A stretch of DNA of 64,000 bases from Fistulifera solaris. Its lineage: Eukaryota; Bacillariophyta; Bacillariophyceae; Naviculales; Stauroneidaceae. The position numbers and the translations under genes are program-made. Location of the stretch: contig AP026129.1 in assembly GCA_030295235.1 (NCBI GenBank), positions 62,001 to 126,000 on the forward strand, written 5' to 3'. Under the pieces are notes generated by a model that worked only from the letters and a program-made list of their open reading frames with translations, did not search any database and had not been told where the DNA came from. Positions 24,441 to 34,985 of the stretch are shown piece after piece. Position 1 is the first letter of the stretch, and every line of letters starts with the position of its first letter.

Positions 24441-26039
24441 ATGCCACGCCGTCGTTTCTTCCCTTCAGCACTCTGCCTGTTAATAGCCATTGCGTTCTTT
24501 CTCTACCGATATGAATTTATCGCAGAGAATTCTCAAGCTCGTATCGATGCTCGACAATTTGATACGTCCTTTTCTCCTCCGTTAAAAGCTGTTAATGATG
24601 AAAATACTTTATTAACAGTCGCTCCGAATGAATTACCTGGTTATACAGGATGGGCTCGTCCGGAACTGACGGATGCGGGGCGTTTTCGCATAGTCACAGA
24701 GCCTTCTTCCACTGCCATAGCGGGGCAAGAATGGGAAATTACGGTCGAATGTTCGTCGTGCACAAGTGATTCATGGTTCTATTTACGAGCATACGGACCT
24801 GCAATTATCACAGGAACAGTTAATTCCGAAAGTCCTGGTCGCTATCGCCTGCGTTTTCTTCCGATTGATCCAGGGATATACACTGTTGAAGTCGTCTTGA
24901 CCTTTTCGGCTGTACCTTCTCTCACGGATTTTCCACTTCAGGATACAACCAAAGTGCCCAACTATGAGGGATATTTGTTACCAGGATTTCCCATTTTCTT
25001 GACGGTACAAGGAAACACCCCTCCTCGCGAAACACAGCTGCCGTATTGTACCATCGACCAGTTGACAACCACCAATCATCATCTTTCACCGACTACAAGG
25101 GCGCGATGGAAGCTTATTGATTCAATTCGGAGCTCAACACATACAAAAACAGTACCGGGAGTTGACACAATTCAACTGGGGGCTTATCAACAATCGTTTC
25201 AAGGATTGGGTCTTCGCTTTTCTTACGAGCGAACAGATTGTCGTATTGTGGGTGTTCCTGACGCCAAATTCCATCCCATCGAGGACTGCATTGCCTCACT
25301 TTTCAAGCCTTTGCATATTATTCTGATTGGGGATTCGGTGATGCGATTGCAACGCTCTGTCTTGGAGGGATGGATGAAACAAATGATAGATTCCGGACAA
25401 GCCAAGATTACATTCTACGAATTGTATGGAGGAACGTTGCGCTCGGAGCGACTATCGGGACCGAAGATCTCTACCATTCCGCAAGAACACGCTTCGTCTA
25501 ATGAACAAAAGATTGTATTGTTCAATTCGGGCTTACATGATATTCATCGTCTTTGTGGGGACGAATGGAAGGACGATCGTAGTACATATTTGAATGATTC
25601 GGAGCTACAGCAATCTTGTGTTTACATGTATCAAATAGCGTTGGACATTCTTTTCACGAGTGTGCTTCAAATCCCGCAAGTTGACTTGTTTGTCTTTCAA
25701 ACAACAACGGCGGGATGGCCCAAGTACGGAAATTACGGAGTATCATGGAGTCCTATAGACGGTCAGGGATTGCCGTTAGATGCTGGCTTTGTGGAACGAT
25801 TCAATCACATTGCGATTGCTTACATTTCGAAAATGAAGCAGGGTGGAGCCTATAGTACTTTTCACGTTATGGATGGCTACTGGGTCTCTTTACCGAGACC
25901 CGACAACCGCGAAATCAGTAAAAAAGCGGACATTGGGAAGAAACTCTCGCATCCAGGACACGAAGTAACATATGCCATGGTTCGATTTTTTTCCATGATG
26001 GTGTTACAAACAATCTGTCCCGCTGTGCTTCCTGCTTAG
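24441..26039 (+). CDS. Type II membrane protein with SGNH/PC-esterase-like domain
   Basis: 532 residues from the ATG at 24441, chosen because it places a signal anchor at the N-terminus (MPRRRFFPSALCLLIAIAFF); the frame is open further upstream, but over CT repeats. The luminal part has a filamin/Ig-like beta region (residues 60-200) and then a C-terminal domain with an SGNH-like block I (HIILIGDSVMR, near 298), a VLFNSGLHDIH block and a late HPGHEV motif in the position of the catalytic His. This arrangement resembles PC-esterase/CAS1-type glycan O-acyltransferases or esterases in the Golgi. The reaction is inferred, not shown. No frame damage. Convergent with the next gene, 60 bp between stops. 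Confidence 0.72.
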   Translation: MPRRRFFPSALCLLIAIAFFLYRYEFIAENSQARIDARQFDTSFSPPLKAVNDENTLLTVAPNELPGYTGWARPELTDAGRFRIVTEPSSTAIAGQEWEITVECSSCTSDSWFYLRAYGPAIITGTVNSESPGRYRLRFLPIDPGIYTVEVVLTFSAVPSLTDFPLQDTTKVPNYEGYLLPGFPIFLTVQGNTPPRETQLPYCTIDQLTTTNHHLSPTTRARWKLIDSIRSSTHTKTVPGVDTIQLGAYQQSFQGLGLRFSYERTDCRIVGVPDAKFHPIEDCIASLFKPLHIILIGDSVMRLQRSVLEGWMKQMIDSGQAKITFYELYGGTLRSERLSGPKISTIPQEHASSNEQKIVLFNSGLHDIHRLCGDEWKDDRSTYLNDSELQQSCVYMYQIALDILFTSVLQIPQVDLFVFQTTTAGWPKYGNYGVSWSPIDGQGLPLDAGFVERFNHIAIAYISKMKQGGAYSTFHVMDGYWVSLPRPDNREISKKADIGKKLSHPGHEVTYAMVRFFSMMVLQTICPAVLPA

Positions 26040-26099
26040 TTGGGCATTTCGTTACTGGCGGATCTAAGACTTTCGATGATGACTTTTGACTGCTAGAAA

Positions 26100-27333
26100 C
26101 TAATGACTGTAATGCCGAATGGCCGGCTCCATTCCACCATTTCTCTGTATCCAATCGTTCCACAATTTGTACATGACCAACTGTTTCTTCGTGGCTACAT
26201 CCATCGATTGCAAATACTGTTTTCGTTCTGACAAGTCCGACATGGTCATTGCTGTTTCTTGTACATGACGCGCAAGAGCTGCTGCCTGTTGGAGTGTTTC
26301 CTGACGATGTTCGTCTCGCATAGATAATAATTCGGCCCAAATTTCTTGCTGCAATTGTTCGGCCGCAATGGGAAGTGTGTGAGTCGGAGGTCTAGGAGAA
26401 GATGACGAAGCAACGGTTTCTCCTTTTCCGGAATCGGGATCTACAAGGATTATTGATTCGGAGTATTGGACGGAAACAATTCGAGTGGTTGCGTCATCGT
26501 GATTCGTACTATGAGGCGTGGGTAATGATGTGCTCTGGAAGGCCTGCTGTTGTGCTTGATGTGTTGCCGTTGTAATTGTGGCATTCATTGACGTCACCAA
26601 TTGAGCAAAGGTTGATTGTACAATATCATCATCTGTGAATTCATTCTTCTCTAGTTGTTGATTTTTGCGAAAAAACAAACGTTGCAATTCCGCTTTGACA
26701 GTCGAAACATCGTAGCCGAGTAAGTTCCAGAAATGTTGCTGCATATATTCCAGTCGTTCGTGTGGAAATGTAAGTTCATGCTTAGTTGTCGCTCCGATTT
26801 GCTGAGCAAACGGCATACTCCCCCTCGCGACCGTGAGCTAAATATTGTTGTACGATGGGCAACTGCACGGCCGCGAGACACAATCCGCAAAACTCCAAAA
26901 AATCCGCCCGCTGAATGCAATGTTTTTGATGATGGGTTGAAAGGATTGTGGATTGAGCCGTAGTAGTTGTTACTACCAGACGCGCAAAGGCAAGACGCGC
27001 TGCGTGATCAAGTAAATGCGAGTGCGACTTTGAATATCGTAAAGCTTCCTGCACTTGCAAAGTTGTGATGAATGGCGAGGAAGAACCGTCTAACTCGTCC
27101 TTCGCTGAAGTTTGGGTTTTATTCCATTGTGACACCACTTTTGTCAAGCAATCGTGCTGGTGCTGCAGCAAACATTGTCGTAATTGTGACAAGGAAGTAC
27201 ACCAGGATCCGTCGTCCTTCAAGAGATCATCGGTCGTCACGCAAAACGTTTGTAACGAATCAATGCATTGTGTTACAAACATTTCTAAGAGCTCAAAAGG
27301 GACAGCAGTATCATAGGAAGGAAGGGAAGGCAT
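26100..27333 (-). CDS. Unrecognised helical protein, about 410 residues
   Basis: No family recognised. The ATG at 27333 (MPSLPSYDTAVPFELLEMF) is the first Met. The N-terminal half is helical and Cys/His/Gln-rich; the C-terminal half has a Ser/Thr-rich linker and a helical end (LLSMRDEHRQETLQQAAALA; KKQLVMYKLWNDWIQRN). One extra C in the C5 run at about 26821-26825 shifts the frame; removing it joins HGREG to SMPFAQQIG and gives 411 codons with stop. Without repair two shorter proteins would be predicted. Confidence 0.65.
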
Positions 27334-27914
27334 GATTAAATACAAATGATGATGCTCTCTACTAGCAGGACGCTTCGATTAAAAATGCACGCAAGTTCGC
27401 AGCGTATACCGTATTTGAAAATTTTATCATGCCCATGAAACGAATGAAAAGTCTACGATGTACGGAGTATTTGAATATGCAGAAATTCTGTATACTGTTT
27501 TTCTGCGTATGTTTCAGAGCGATTTTCAAAAGGCTTTCCGACGAAAACAATTGCGGCATGTACAAATACAAGTACTGTAAAATGCGGCTGAGGTTAAAAA
27601 TATACCGGAGTATTCGTTCTAAAGCGTTTATGGCTTCTACTTTGTACCAAGCTACTGGTAGCAGAACATGCGGAGGTCGAAAAGCTGTCTGGCTGGAAAT
27701 GAAATGATTCATGACTCATGACTGAAATGCAGTCGTGATAAAAGGTCGCCTTCACTTTGAGTGTATAGTCAAATCAGGTAGTGTTACCTGAGTGCCGGTC
27801 AGATTTTTGTTCGCGCTCTCGAGAAATTACGCAGCTTTTGTTACCTGGTAGCAGGCTCACTTTGCTTGTCATTCCTTTTGTTGGTGTTATAAACTATATT
27901 ATCGTTTCCCATTC
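27334..27914. promoter_or_regulatory. Divergent promoter region with TGACTCA palindrome
   Basis: It lies between two divergent starts. ATGACTCATGACTG continues into AAATGCAGTCGTG at 27711-27737, giving an 8-bp-arm inverted repeat (CATGACTG/CAGTCGTG). TACGGAGTA lies near 27464 and CCGGAGTAT near 27606. No gene seen. Confidence 0.45.
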
Positions 27915-30184
27915 ATGTGGAGACCGTTTGTATCAAGACAAGTGCCTGTTTTCGGGCCACGATTATCATGTCACCGTAGAATACGCTCCGTAACAACAGA
28001 ATTATCAAGGCGACGACGACCACGCGAAAACATTCATTTCTCGCGTTCCTATCTCTCTTCGTCTGCTATTAAGAACGACGATGCAAAGAATGCTACCAGT
28101 ACTCTGTCGACGACGGCGACTCCCTTTATTCCCCCCTTCACAACGTTATGATACCGCAATCACCAACTGGGAAGACGTGACACGAGAAATATTACATCAT
28201 CCCATCACAACGGAGCGAATGTTCGATCAAGCCGAACAAGCTGTACGTTACTGGACGACACAACAAACGCCGCAAGCTATCTATTTTGCTTTTCAATTAT
28301 TTCATCATATGGCAACACAACTGCATCATGAGCAGCCCGAACTCATTCAAGTTGTTTATTATTGGGATCGAGGAGCTTTTCCTCGTGCGACATCGTTGTT
28401 GAATGCCCTCATGGATGCGTGGCGTATCGCGTGGCAGCAATCGATTATATCAGATCCCACCCCGTTCGAAGCTTTAGAGTTTGTAAAAGAAATGGATGCC
28501 TTACAAGTACCCGTCGAATGTCGTTCCTTTACATATCCGATGCAAGCCGCATTGCAGCGACCTTTACACCCGACGTCTGCCCCGCTGTCTTTTTGTGAAG
28601 ATATTTTGGCTTTTTTTGTTAGTGCGAGGCTCCGAACAAGACAATTATTTGCCCGATCGTATTGCTTGGACTATCACATTGAATGCTTGGGCGAAAAGTC
28701 CACGACCGGATGCGGCACAGCGGGCGATGCAATTGTGGCAACTCTTACTCGACTTACAACATCAACGCAAATTGAGGGAAACGCCCAATACAATTTTGTA
28801 CAATGCCGTTTTAGAGGCACTCACGAAAACACGACAATTGGCTGATATGGAACAAGCTGAGACTATTTTAATGAGTATGATGGAAACGCCTTTCCCGGAA
28901 GTTGTGCCAGATACCGTCAGTTATCGATTGGTCGTGTTTGGCTGGAATCACTTAGCTGTTGAACTTTTTGCACAGCAACGACAACACAAGGAACGGCGAC
29001 AGTCTGCTTTCACAGCACGGGATGCCATGGAACGTGCGTTTCGTGTCGTCAAGTTAGCTTCGCGTGATGTGAAAGAAGGTCAACCGGTCATAGATGCTTC
29101 GTTCTTTTCCATGCTCATTTCAACATTGTCACGGCATAGTCGAGACTATGCCGATCACAAGCGGGCTGAAGAAATATTCCATTATCTGAATCAACAACAC
29201 GAGCGCACCAAACATGTACGCTTTCAACCCGATGCGCACATAATGAAAGCCATGCTCATACTATATGCCAAAACAGACCGACCCAAACAAGCCCAAGCTG
29301 TTTTGCAACATTTGGAGGCTATGTCGGAACAGCATAAAGATCCTACGATGCTTCCGAAACGTGGACATTATCGCGATCTCATTCAAGCATGGATACGTTC
29401 GAAGTCTTGGGATGCGCCCAAACATACACAAACTCTCGTGTCAAGACTTTTGGACTTGGCACTCCAACCAGGAAATTCGGATTACATACTGGATCCAACC
29501 GACATAGATTCCGCATTAAAGAAGGTGTCGCGTGGTACAGGAAGTGGTGTTGGGAAGCGCACCGAGCAACTGTTCCGGAAACTCCAAACAACTTACCGTA
29601 AGTCGGGCGATGCTCGATTAGAACCGCTGCCGATTCATTATTTGCGAGTTATGTATGCATATTCTCAGGCGGATGCTCCGAATGGCTCGCAACGAATTCA
29701 ATCAATATGGAAAGAACTTCATCAATGGTGTTGTGAAAATCCTTCTCGAAAACTGGACTGTTTTGATTGTACGGCGGCCGTGTCAGCCTTGTCGAGAGTT
29801 CGTCCTTTGGACGCAACGACGCTTGATCAGATTAGTTCTATTGTCGAGCAAGCGCAAAGGAATTACCAACAGACTGGCAACGAAACGTTACGGCCAGATA
29901 CGATGTTATATCAAGCCGCGCTAAAGGCGTGTCGTGCGGCTGGAGATAGCGAGCGTGCCGAGTCGATCTTTCTGTCCATGTTACTAGACCATGATTCCGG
30001 TAATAAACTCGTGCAGCCGACATCACGACATTTAAATATAACCTTGGCGGCCTGGCTTTATTCTAAACAGGCGCAGACAGCTGACAGAGTCCGAATGCTA
30101 GTCGAGAGGGTGGGCAACCGAAATGACGTTCGCCCAGATGAATTGACACAAGATCTCTTGCGAAAGATTTTTCACAAAGATTGA
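27915..30184 (+). CDS. Pentatricopeptide repeat (PPR) protein, organellar
   Basis: Probably binds organellar RNA. 755 residues after repair. The N-terminus (MWRPFVSRQVPVFGPRLSC, then RRIRSVTTELSRRRR) is Arg-rich and lacks acids, as in a mitochondrial presequence. The body holds many degenerate 35-residue helical repeats, for example IAWTITLNAWAKSPRPD, TILYNAVLEALTKTRQL, AHIMKAMLILYAKTDRPK and TMLYQAALKACRAAGDSERA. Two extra bases break the frame: one C in the C6 run at about 28130-28135, and one T in the T7 run at about 28611-28617. Removing both gives exactly 756 codons. The last bases and the stop codon are part of a 123-bp tandem duplication. Confidence 0.85.
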
Positions 30185-30411
30185 TTCTAGGCGATCCACA
30201 TGCACCTTTTGCTTAGTAAGTAGCATCCGACCTCTTACAATCACCACATCTTATCGCTGCAATATTGCTCGTATGTGCTATTTGAATTGATTTTTCACAA
30301 AGATTGATTCTAGGCGATCCACATGCACCTTTTGCTTAGTAAGTAGCATCCGACCTCTTACAATGAGCACATCTTATCGCTGCAATATTGCTCGTATGTG
30401 CTAGTTGCTGA
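30166..30411. repeat. 123-bp tandem duplication over the PPR stop codon
   Basis: Two adjacent copies (about 30166-30288 and 30289-30411) share TTTTTCACAAAGATTGATTC, TAGGCGATCCACATGCACC and TTATCGCTGCAATATTGCTC. Only a handful of substitutions are visible. Copy 1 includes the final codons and TGA of the PPR gene. Confidence 0.9.
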
Positions 30412-30531
30412 CTTTCTTTCTCGTTGAAGTTAATATTTTTTACGAGTAATTGTTTCGTTGTCAACTCTAGGCAAAATCCGACGTAAGGAGCAATTCCACC
30501 CAAAACTATCGCAGACGCATGCTGGCCACGC

Positions 30532-31849
30532 TTAGATCGGTTCATCGATCAAGCGAATGCGGAACATGTTAGGCCATAGCTTTCCAGTGACCCAATATTC
30601 GTCACTGGTGTCGGGGACAAGCGCGATGCCATTAAGGACATCAGAAGTCACATCTCTATTAGGATACAATGTGCTCAAATCATAGTCTACAGTCACTAAC
30701 CCCGTATCTGGATCAATCCTCTGGATCGTATCGCTATACCATACGTTCGCTAAGATCGTGTCGGTTGTCGGATCCCATTCTAGTTCATTGAGATTGTTGA
30801 CTGCATTCGGGTCATCCTCCAGACTCTCTCGAGATGTCACCTGGACGCGACGAAACTCCACAAAATCAGATTGATTCCAGAAATGCAAATAAGAAGAACC
30901 ATCACTAACGACGAACATTTTATTTCCGTCCTTTTCTCTTCCAGTAATACCCCAACCTTCGTTCCGAGTAGTGGAAAAAGTTATATTGGATATTGGCTGT
31001 AATGTCTGGCTATCGTAGACGAATGCGACTCCTTCTTGCCATGTCAACTGTACAATGCGAGCTTCTCCTGACTCGGTTTCATAATAAGTAATGCCTTCTC
31101 CGAAGTAACTATCGGACAATTTTGTTTGAAGCAAAACATTCCCCGTCATTATATCGATCCGACGAACATCCGATTCTCCATAAAGTCCCGTGCCTTCGTA
31201 CAGCTCATGTTGATTGTTGTCTCGAGCAACGATTACCAAGCCTTGAGTAAAAGCATCCGGATCATGCGGTACAGTTTCCAGCAGTTCAAAGGTCCCCCTC
31301 CGAGTTACATCGGGTTCTGAAGATATCTACAAGAGAGAAGAGTTAGCGATTCAGCGAAGAATTGTGATGCGACATCTTTTGAAAACCGACATTCATAAAC
31401 CATTAACTGGCGCGAATAAGCGAATTCGTTCGAACTGGTGCATGTCTACTTTCACAATGTCTATCTCAGCGTTTGTATATTGAACGATGACATATACAAT
31501 ATCAAGTAAAGGAAGAAAATCCTTTGTTTACGGAGATACAATAAGACTTGCGATTTGGTTGCTGGCAAACTGCGCTTCTCACCTTTGCTATTGTGGGCGT
31601 GAATGTGGGCGCAGTAGAGATAGGCGACGAATCATCTGTCGAGACGGGAGGAGTTGTAATCGGGGCGGATGTTGTAGTAGCATTCGATGACTCCTGATCG
31701 ACTGTTATGGGAGAAGCATTGTCGTTGTTGCGGGAAATCAAGACAGCTGATACAATAGCAGAGGCTAAAATTGCTACACAAAAGACGCCACCAATAATGA
31801 CTTTTCGTCTACGATGAAATAGTCTTGCCTCTGTTTCGGGTGATGGCAT
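30532..31849 (-). CDS. Glutaminyl-peptide cyclotransferase (plant/papaya type)
   Basis: Converts N-terminal Gln to pyroglutamate on secretory proteins, by homology to the five-bladed propeller glutamine cyclotransferase family (PF05096). Two exons, 31583-31849 and 30532-31326, spliced AAG/GTGAGA...TTGTAG/ATA (256-bp intron); 353 residues. An N-terminal signal anchor (RRRKVIIGGVFCVAILASAI) and a Thr/Pro/Ser-rich stalk place the enzyme in the Golgi or ER lumen. Family blocks: HDPDAFTQGLV, YEGTGLYGESDVRR, NNLNELEWDPTTDTILANVW and NGIALVPDTSDEYWVTGKLW. No frame damage. The upstream region contains three copies of the palindromic repeat. Confidence 0.92.
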
Positions 31850-32684
31850 GTTGAGAGTAAACCTCTTTCAAAAAGGACGACGGCTGTAACATCAGTTCAA
31901 TCAGTCAACAAGCATGAACGTAATTGAATGACCGGCGACGATGATTTGGGATTGAAAAACTAATGAGTCGGATCTGCCCCGTGTGAAAAGTCAAATACTA
32001 CGTAGGTAACCATTCCCCACGACTGCATTCCGGTCACGCACATTTGTTGCTGCTTGCATTCATCTACTACGGAGTACCGGTACTTTGTACTTTGTATTGT
32101 CATGCGGTCATCATACATCATACCATGTCGCTGTCGCGGAGGACTTTTGATCCTCCTTAGGTTACTACATTTGTATAGACCAAAGTGTTAGTTAGAGAAA
32201 GCCACGACTGCAATTCAGTCACGAGTGAAAATTTTCCGAGAAAGGCGGCTATCTCATTTTACATCGTATACAGCTACCTTTCTTACTATTTTAAAAAAAA
32301 TAAAGCACTAGGTCTATCCTGGTACCATTATTTCTTTTGAAAGCAAATATTATTACCTAGTCACAGCAATAATATAATGCAGATAATAATAATTATTAAA
32401 GTCGCCGTTTTACCATAGCCCAATGTGAAGACGACCTTTTCCCACGACTGCATTCCGATCTCGGTCACGGGTTAAGATTTTTCCGAGACAGGACTGATGC
32501 CGAATTTCCTGTCTTTGTGCTAGTCTAGTAAGCTACAAAAGTCATAGCGATCGCTTATTATCTATGGTCTCTGATACCACAAGCCACAAGCCTTACCCAA
32601 AAGGCAAGGTACAGAAGGTTTCCAATGAATGCGACTCTACTCGGTGTGAGTAAGAGCGAATTGTTCTTGCTAATTAGATTAAAC
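31850..32684. promoter_or_regulatory. Upstream region with three palindromic repeat copies
   Basis: CACGACTGCATTCCGGTCACG (32018-32038), CACGACTGCAATTCAGTCACG (32203-32223) and a split copy at about 32443-32469. The last two are followed by the same tail, TTTTCCGAGA. TACGGAGTACC lies near 32067. No gene is supported in this 835-bp stretch. Confidence 0.5.
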
Positions 32685-33188
32685 TTAATTCGAAGCTATC
32701 AGGGCCCCCATCACCATAACAAATCCAAGAATAACTCCCGTAAAGAGCCCTAGTTGCTCAAAGCTGGGCGTCAACAATATCATTTCCTCTGACTCCACCT
32801 GCCAAGTCAGTTTTGCCTCGCCACGGACTTCTAGCAAGCTACCTGGGCGCATTATGAAGGTTTCCTTTTGCGGTATATTTTGCTTCACAACTGTCACTTT
32901 TGCTTCTCCGTCTAATACATATCGAACTAGAGTCTGCCCCTCCCGTGACACTTCCTCGAACGATCCTTTCGATCTTGCTTGTTGTGGCCATTCTCGAATT
33001 CCTAACGATTCCGCCTCGGATTGACAAGGCGTCGTGAAGCGAATCAAATCAGCCTTCTCACTTGTGACCATGAAAAAAGGAAATTGTGGGCGAAATCGAC
33101 TGTTCATCGGAACCGGAGCAAACGAGGAAGCCGTCAAAAGGAGCATTATAAAACGTAATGAGAAAAGAAGTCGATGATGATTCATCAT
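32685..33188 (-). CDS. Plastid-targeted cupin-like protein with C-terminal membrane segment
   Basis: About 167 residues from the Met pair near 33188. The signal peptide (LLFSLRFIMLLLTASS) ends at ASS-FAP, the diatom plastid cleavage motif, so import into the four-membrane plastid is likely. The mature part has a small beta-barrel of cupin_3/DUF861 type (ESLGIREWPQQARSKGSFEE; YVLDGEAKVTV; IMRPGSLLEV). It ends in a membrane segment (GLFTGVILGFVMVMGALIA). Ligand and function unknown. The frame is open upstream to 33266, but the ATG pair is the one preceding the signal peptide. Confidence 0.75.
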   Translation of the reverse strand: MMNHHRLLFSLRFIMLLLTASSFAPVPMNSRFRPQFPFFMVTSEKADLIRFTTPCQSEAESLGIREWPQQARSKGSFEEVSREGQTLVRYVLDGEAKVTVVKQNIPQKETFIMRPGSLLEVRGEAKLTWQVESEEMILLTPSFEQLGLFTGVILGFVMVMGALIASN

Positions 33189-33523
33189 GGTAACAGCCGA
33201 GCTGATGTCAATAATATGACAACGCGAAGCGCACTTTGCTAAGTAAAAACGCTCTGTAGTGTGCACAGAATCCAGTAATTATGATGAACGGGTATCACGT
33301 TGTGATGTTTCTCGTGTTCGTCGTCGTTGTATTTTTGTCTTTTCTAGTTTCGTGTTCCAAGATCCAAGTATTGTCGAATTTTGCCAAGAGGCTCCCTAAA
33401 TAATGTATCTTGATGAGTGTTTCGAACTTCAATGGCATGACATCCTTATTGCCTGGTACCAGGTACCTGGTATTAGTGAACGTTTTACATCGTCGCCTCG
33501 TCGCGTCTCGTCTGCCGTAGATG
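33189..33523. other. Intergenic, nothing recognised
   Basis: The 5' side of the cupin gene. TGGTACCAGGTACCTGGTA lies near 33456-33474. No gene. Confidence 0.4.
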
Positions 33524-34060
33524 TCATATCCGAGTTCCCCTCTGTCGATAAAATTCCCTACGGGGCCCACGCGAAAAGCACGTAGACATTCAAAGCGTTG
33601 CATCTTTGTTCTTTTTGAAATTTTAATTTCAGATTGCTATCAAATGTTATTTCTCAGTGTGCAATAGCGTTGTTGCGAGTAGAATTGACAGAATTGGGGC
33701 AAACAAGTCCAACAAAGAGTGCGATCGAAATTACACCAGGTCCGATTTTAGCTGTATCGATGAAATTCCTACGGAGCCTACGTATTTTACACGAAGACGT
33801 TCAGAGCTTTGCATCTTTGCTCATTCTTGAATATGGAGCTGCAATTAAGTCATCTAGCAATCAATGATAGAAAGCGTCTATGTTGGTGAAAGTTACAACA
33901 ACAATCGCTGCAAAGAGACGCATAAATTGATTTTATCGAATTAGCTTCATATCCGGGTTCTCCTCAGTCGATAAATTCCCCTAAGGGGCCCACGATAAAA
34001 GCACGTAGACATTCAAAGCCTTGCATGTTTGTTCTTTTCCACAGTTTGAATCTCAGAAAA
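33524..34060. repeat. Three copies of a dispersed repeat (family with 49.9 kb copy)
   Basis: Copy A (about 33524-33640) and copy C (about 33945-34060) share CCCACG, AAAAGCACGTAGACATTCAA, GCATSTTTGTTCTTTT and an upstream TCGATAAAATTCCC. Copy B (about 33740-33880) is more diverged (AAATTCCTACGGAGCCTACG, TTTGCATCTTTGCTCATT). Copy B is closest to the inverted copy at 49.9-50.06 kb. No coding potential. Confidence 0.7.
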
Positions 34061-34353
34061 ATTTGTCGGACGAGCGAATGGTAGGTAGCATGTAGCATTG
34101 AGCATTGTCGCTCAAAGATTATTGATTCATGACTCACATACAGTCTTGGATACGGTTGTCCTTATTGTAGCAGACAAAAATTCTGATGTGCTTTTCGCAA
34201 TGAACGACGAGACACGAGACCACATAATTATTTTTTTCAAAACTCCTCTTGCGAGTCGTTTGGACTAATAGACAAGTCTATATGATCTTTCTTTGTAAAG
34301 AAATGCTTTGCATTGAAGCGATCGGTCAGTCAGCGGCATGTGATTGAGCGAAT

Positions 34354-34839
34354 ATGACGGAATACAACGAACAAGGCGGTACCATGAGCGGACTGGAAGA
34401 AGCAATCGGGTTCATTTTCGCGAATAGTTTTGATGCCGAAAGGAAAGTCTGTCTCATCACGCTCATGTAAACTATATACCTCAGAAAGCAGTGTGATCCC
34501 AAAGAACGAACAATCCTGTTTTAGAATGCTGCGTTTAAGAGCAAGGTGGGCTCGCGAAAAGGAGGCATTTGAGTTTTCTTGGCTTGTGGATTCGAACGGT
34601 CGCTTGCGTCGGCACCTCGTCAGGCCAATACTGAATCAGGTGAAGAACAACTTACGCTCAAAGATGATCGCCAGTCGCCCAGAAGAGTTGCCCCAATATC
34701 GAGAACCGGCGGTTGTCAGTCTTACCAGCAGCGCTCGTTCTGCGGCAGAATTCAATCTATTCTTCGGCCATCGCTTCGATGCTCAGTCAATGGCTGTGGG
34801 TGCTATTCAAAGATAACCCTTGATACTATTACGCCGTAA
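34354..34839 (+). pseudogene. PUB-domain protein remnant with three in-frame stops
   Basis: One reading frame carries recognisable PUB (PNGase/UBX-associated) domain sequence: FDAERKVCLITLM, then ERTILF, then NAAFKSKVGSRKGGI, then FLACGFERS, in the right order and spacing. The frame is cut by TAA (34468), TAG (34522) and TGA (34570), which fall where K, R and E would be expected. Unlike the rest of the window, the breaks are substitutions that keep the frame, so this is a decayed copy rather than an assembly artefact. The codons after about 34610 no longer match anything I recognise. A 128-codon overlapping frame (34430-34816) is a shadow. Confidence 0.55.
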
Positions 34840-34985
34840 TCGAGTATTATCACGGAGTTCTACATGAATCATGCACCCGTCCTTCATGCTTAATACAATC
34901 TTTACTAAACATTCTGCTATTTACAAGTTAAAACAAAACCAATTACGGATTTAGCACCAACGAATTGCTGCTCAAGCAACGAACT

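Noticed and set aside
34430-34816. 128-residue plus-strand gene
   Set aside because: It overlaps the PUB remnant in another frame and has no recognisable features; the family match is in the other frame.
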